Shown in pieces: positions 61,770 to 64,000 of a DNA stretch of 64,000 bases. The DNA is from Prunella strophiata. Its lineage: Eukaryota > Chordata > Aves > Passeriformes > Prunellidae. The DNA lies in NCBI GenBank assembly GCA_036583965.1, contig JAZBQD010000001.1, positions 29,670,597 through 29,734,596 on the forward strand. The letters run 5' to 3'. The notes under the pieces are model-generated. The model made no database searches and was not told the DNA's origin. It worked only from the letters and a program-made list of their open reading frames with translations. The position numbers and the translations under genes were made by a program. The first letter of the stretch is position 1. Each line of letters begins with the position of its first letter.

Positions 61770-63599
61770 AGTGAATTCTGCACTTACCCAGGTGCCAGAC
61801 CTTTATTGCACCACTTTCTGATAAGAGTGATATAAGCTGACAGTAGCTAAATACAGAAGTCCCTGCAGAAGTACCCTACCATTCTACAGTAGTCATATTT
61901 TTACTTTCACTTCACATATAGTGCAGGAATTTAACTAAAAAGCCAGCATCTGACTCAAGTTAAAAAAGGTTTTGAAAGGCCTTACATGGCCTTGTGGTCG
62001 AAGTTATCATACACTCATTGGTACATACTGGTTGGGTTTTGTTAAAGCAAAACTTTTGAAGTAATCCCACTGCAATACAGTAATTTCATCCCTGTATGCA
62101 GACTTAAAGAAGCAAATCCAAGTCATTTGTTCACATTAAATATGCAATTCAATTATCATTCATCAAGAACAAAAGCTTTAGGAGTTCATTGTTTCTTTTT
62201 CCCAAAGCAGCTTTAGGTTGGGGCTTGTTTTGTTAAGTTTTTTTTTGTTGTTGTTTGTTTGTTTTTTAGTTTTTGGTTTGGAGTTTTTTGTTTTTGTTGG
62301 ATATTCTTCCTCCCAGAAGTCACCTAGACAACTATTAAAAGTGTAAAGGTGGCTAGATGTCTATGATACAAGAAATTAGGACCTGGGAAATGTCACCAAT
62401 AGCAGCAGCTCATGACCCAGCCTTTAAATAAGCCTGCCTTTAAACTCCATGGTGGCTATATATAGGAGCAGCTCTAGCTTGAAAAACAAGTGCTAAAAGC
62501 AAAGCTGGCCTTCCTTCGCCTTCACTACAAGTCTGGTACCAGAGTATTTTTTTGTATGAACTCCATTTTGCAAAAGATGATGGCCACTGTGCTTGAATAC
62601 CTTGAAAATATTACAAAAAACTCACTTAAAAGCCTTTAAAAACACATCTTTATTAAGATAATTCTATGGATACTGCCTGGGAAGCTCCAATAAAATACAT
62701 TTTCTCATGTGCACATACTTAAATTTCCTTGGTATATGTTAAATACTGGAAGACATTTGTTATCACAGTACAGAGTACTGCATGATCTTCATTTGTGTCC
62801 TGCAGCAGATGGCAGAGGAGCCAAACTGCAGGAACACAGAACCACACAGAGTCTGAGAGTGCTCTGAGGGGTTTCTCTCACAGCCTCACAGCAAACCTGT
62901 GAGCAGCAGCTGAGGGCAGAGCCCAGGGACAGCAGAGGAGCCCCAAACAGCTGGTTAATGCCCCATCTTCCCTGTCCCAGGAGAGCCAAGGACACAGCAG
63001 CAAAAGCATCAGTGATTATTGACTGCCACAGCTTCAGGGCATTGCTGTGTTCTGCTCCCACTACTTCATCACCAGCCTGCAGCTGAGGCAGGAGCCAGCT
63101 GGAATGGGGTCTGGGGCAAGGTGAAGGGGCCCCACGTGCTCTACAGCATCTCCCTCATAAACAAGAAAGCATCTATGAGATTTCCAAGTTAGGACCTTTG
63201 TGCTGCAACCCAGCCAGGGTCATGGGAGGAAGCCTGGGATATCAGCTCCCACTGACCACTGGCTGTAGGCACACCCCACTGTCTCAGAGCCTCTCACTGT
63301 GGGCACCAGTTGTGCCAACTTCTCCACACACAGACACACACACACCCCAACACCTGCAACAAAGGCCTCCTTACACAAATCTAAGTACAGGCTTGATGCT
63401 GGGGCACAAACAGGAATTAGAAGCTAAAAAAAGGCAAGAAATACTGCCTGACAATCCAGTTTTCTGACATGCAAAAGACCACATGGAGGTCTGACAACAT
63501 GTGATGAAGCTCACAGGAAACAAAGATCAAGGACAAAATAAATGGGAATCAAACATCAGTGGATAAAAAGCAATAATCAATCTTCAACACTTGCTTCCA
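61770..63599. other. Non-coding stretch with simple repeats and a moderately GC-rich patch
   Basis: It contains a G/T-rich run with TTG repeats (about 62236-62300), a moderately GC-rich, CAG/CTG-rich patch at 62800-63130 with few CpGs, and a CA microsatellite at 63325-63346. Frames at 62789-63061 (minus, 90 codons) and 63198-63467 (plus, 89 codons) have no recognisable domain and are not called. Confidence 0.55.
63325..63346. repeat. Imperfect CA microsatellite
   Basis: About ten CA repeats with one GA interruption. Confidence 0.75.
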
Positions 63600-63830
63600 A
63601 AAAGGTAAGGCTTGACTTAATCAGGCTCTTCTAACAAGCGAGGCTGGCTGACCTGCATCTTTCATTTGTATTATTAACAAGGATTAAAGCTCATTATTCC
63701 ATGTGCTCCCCATCCTGGCAACTAGAGCAATGTTTGCCAAGAGCAATATCAGCCAGCTCATCCTGCATCTTAATCCATAGCAAATACCTTTAAGGCCAGC
63801 CAAGGCTTTCAGAGTCATGGTCCCTTACCC
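63600..63830. promoter_or_regulatory. Candidate conserved non-coding element with TAATCC sites
   Basis: The sequence is non-repetitive and motif-rich: a TGACCT nuclear-receptor half-site near 63649, GGATTAA (reverse of TAATCC, OTX/PITX-like) near 63681, TAATCC again near 63771, a CATCCTGGCAACTAG block near 63711 with a partial RFX-like half, and ATTATTAACAAGG. Its texture differs from the AT-rich neighbourhood. The enhancer reading is inference and needs alignment to other birds. Confidence 0.35.
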
Positions 63831-64000
63831 TGATACATCTGAGTGAAAATCTAAACTAAATAAAAAGGAAGTTATTCACCAATGAAGAATCCAACTAACT
63901 GCTCAGGCTCAATGTTAGAACTGCAAGAATCTTCATTTCATAGTAAAAAAGTCTTGGAAAGTCCTTGGTAAGAGAATATTTAAGTTCAGGTCATCAAGAA

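Overview
The window reads as non-coding nuclear DNA from a bird. It is AT-rich and CpG-poor, with no operon structure and no convincing exon in any frame. The lineage call rests on two CR1 LINE 3' ends (48391-48515 and 53612-53834) and two long terminal repeats of one avian-type endogenous retrovirus family (16111-16688 on the minus strand, 44752-45262 on the plus strand). A further retroelement-like fragment lies at 34786-34990. I cannot name the species, although a songbird is plausible. I see no tRNA, rRNA, CRISPR or recognisable protein-coding gene. Nearly all open frames are under 130 codons, lack family features, and look like chance.

The dominant feature is a 4-kb minisatellite at 39168-43134: about 87 tandem copies of a 46-bp unit. 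Because 46 is not a multiple of 3 and the unit has no stop in any forward frame, the array produces three overlapping open frames of 1233 to 1349 codons. All three encode the same 46-residue repeat in different phase. This is an arithmetic consequence of the repeat, not evidence for a gene. Most units carry a 19-bp dyad, two 8-bp arms around GGA, whose geometry resembles a steroid-receptor element (two TGTACA half-sites, 3-bp spacer). The first third of the array is diverged and contains an 8-unit block duplication. The rest is strongly homogenised.

Region by region: 1-16 kb is AT-rich non-coding DNA with an old palindromic repeat near 1.2 kb, long poly(A)/poly(T) tracts and two motif-dense, conserved-looking segments (6785-7035 and 9420-9640). 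A minus-strand solo LTR follows at 16.1-16.7 kb. From 16.7 to 34.8 kb there are only simple repeats and a few hairpins. A retroelement-like fragment at 34.8 kb precedes a GC-rich island at 36.3-36.85 kb. The minisatellite fills 39.2-43.1 kb, and a plus-strand LTR lies at 44.75-45.26 kb. From 48 to 64 kb there are two CR1 tails, several perfect or near-perfect inverted repeats, and more conserved-looking segments (49170-49510, 56600-56830, 57830-57960, 63600-63830). The layout fits a large intron or an intergenic gene desert. Any regulatory role for the conserved-looking segments is inference and needs a cross-species alignment.
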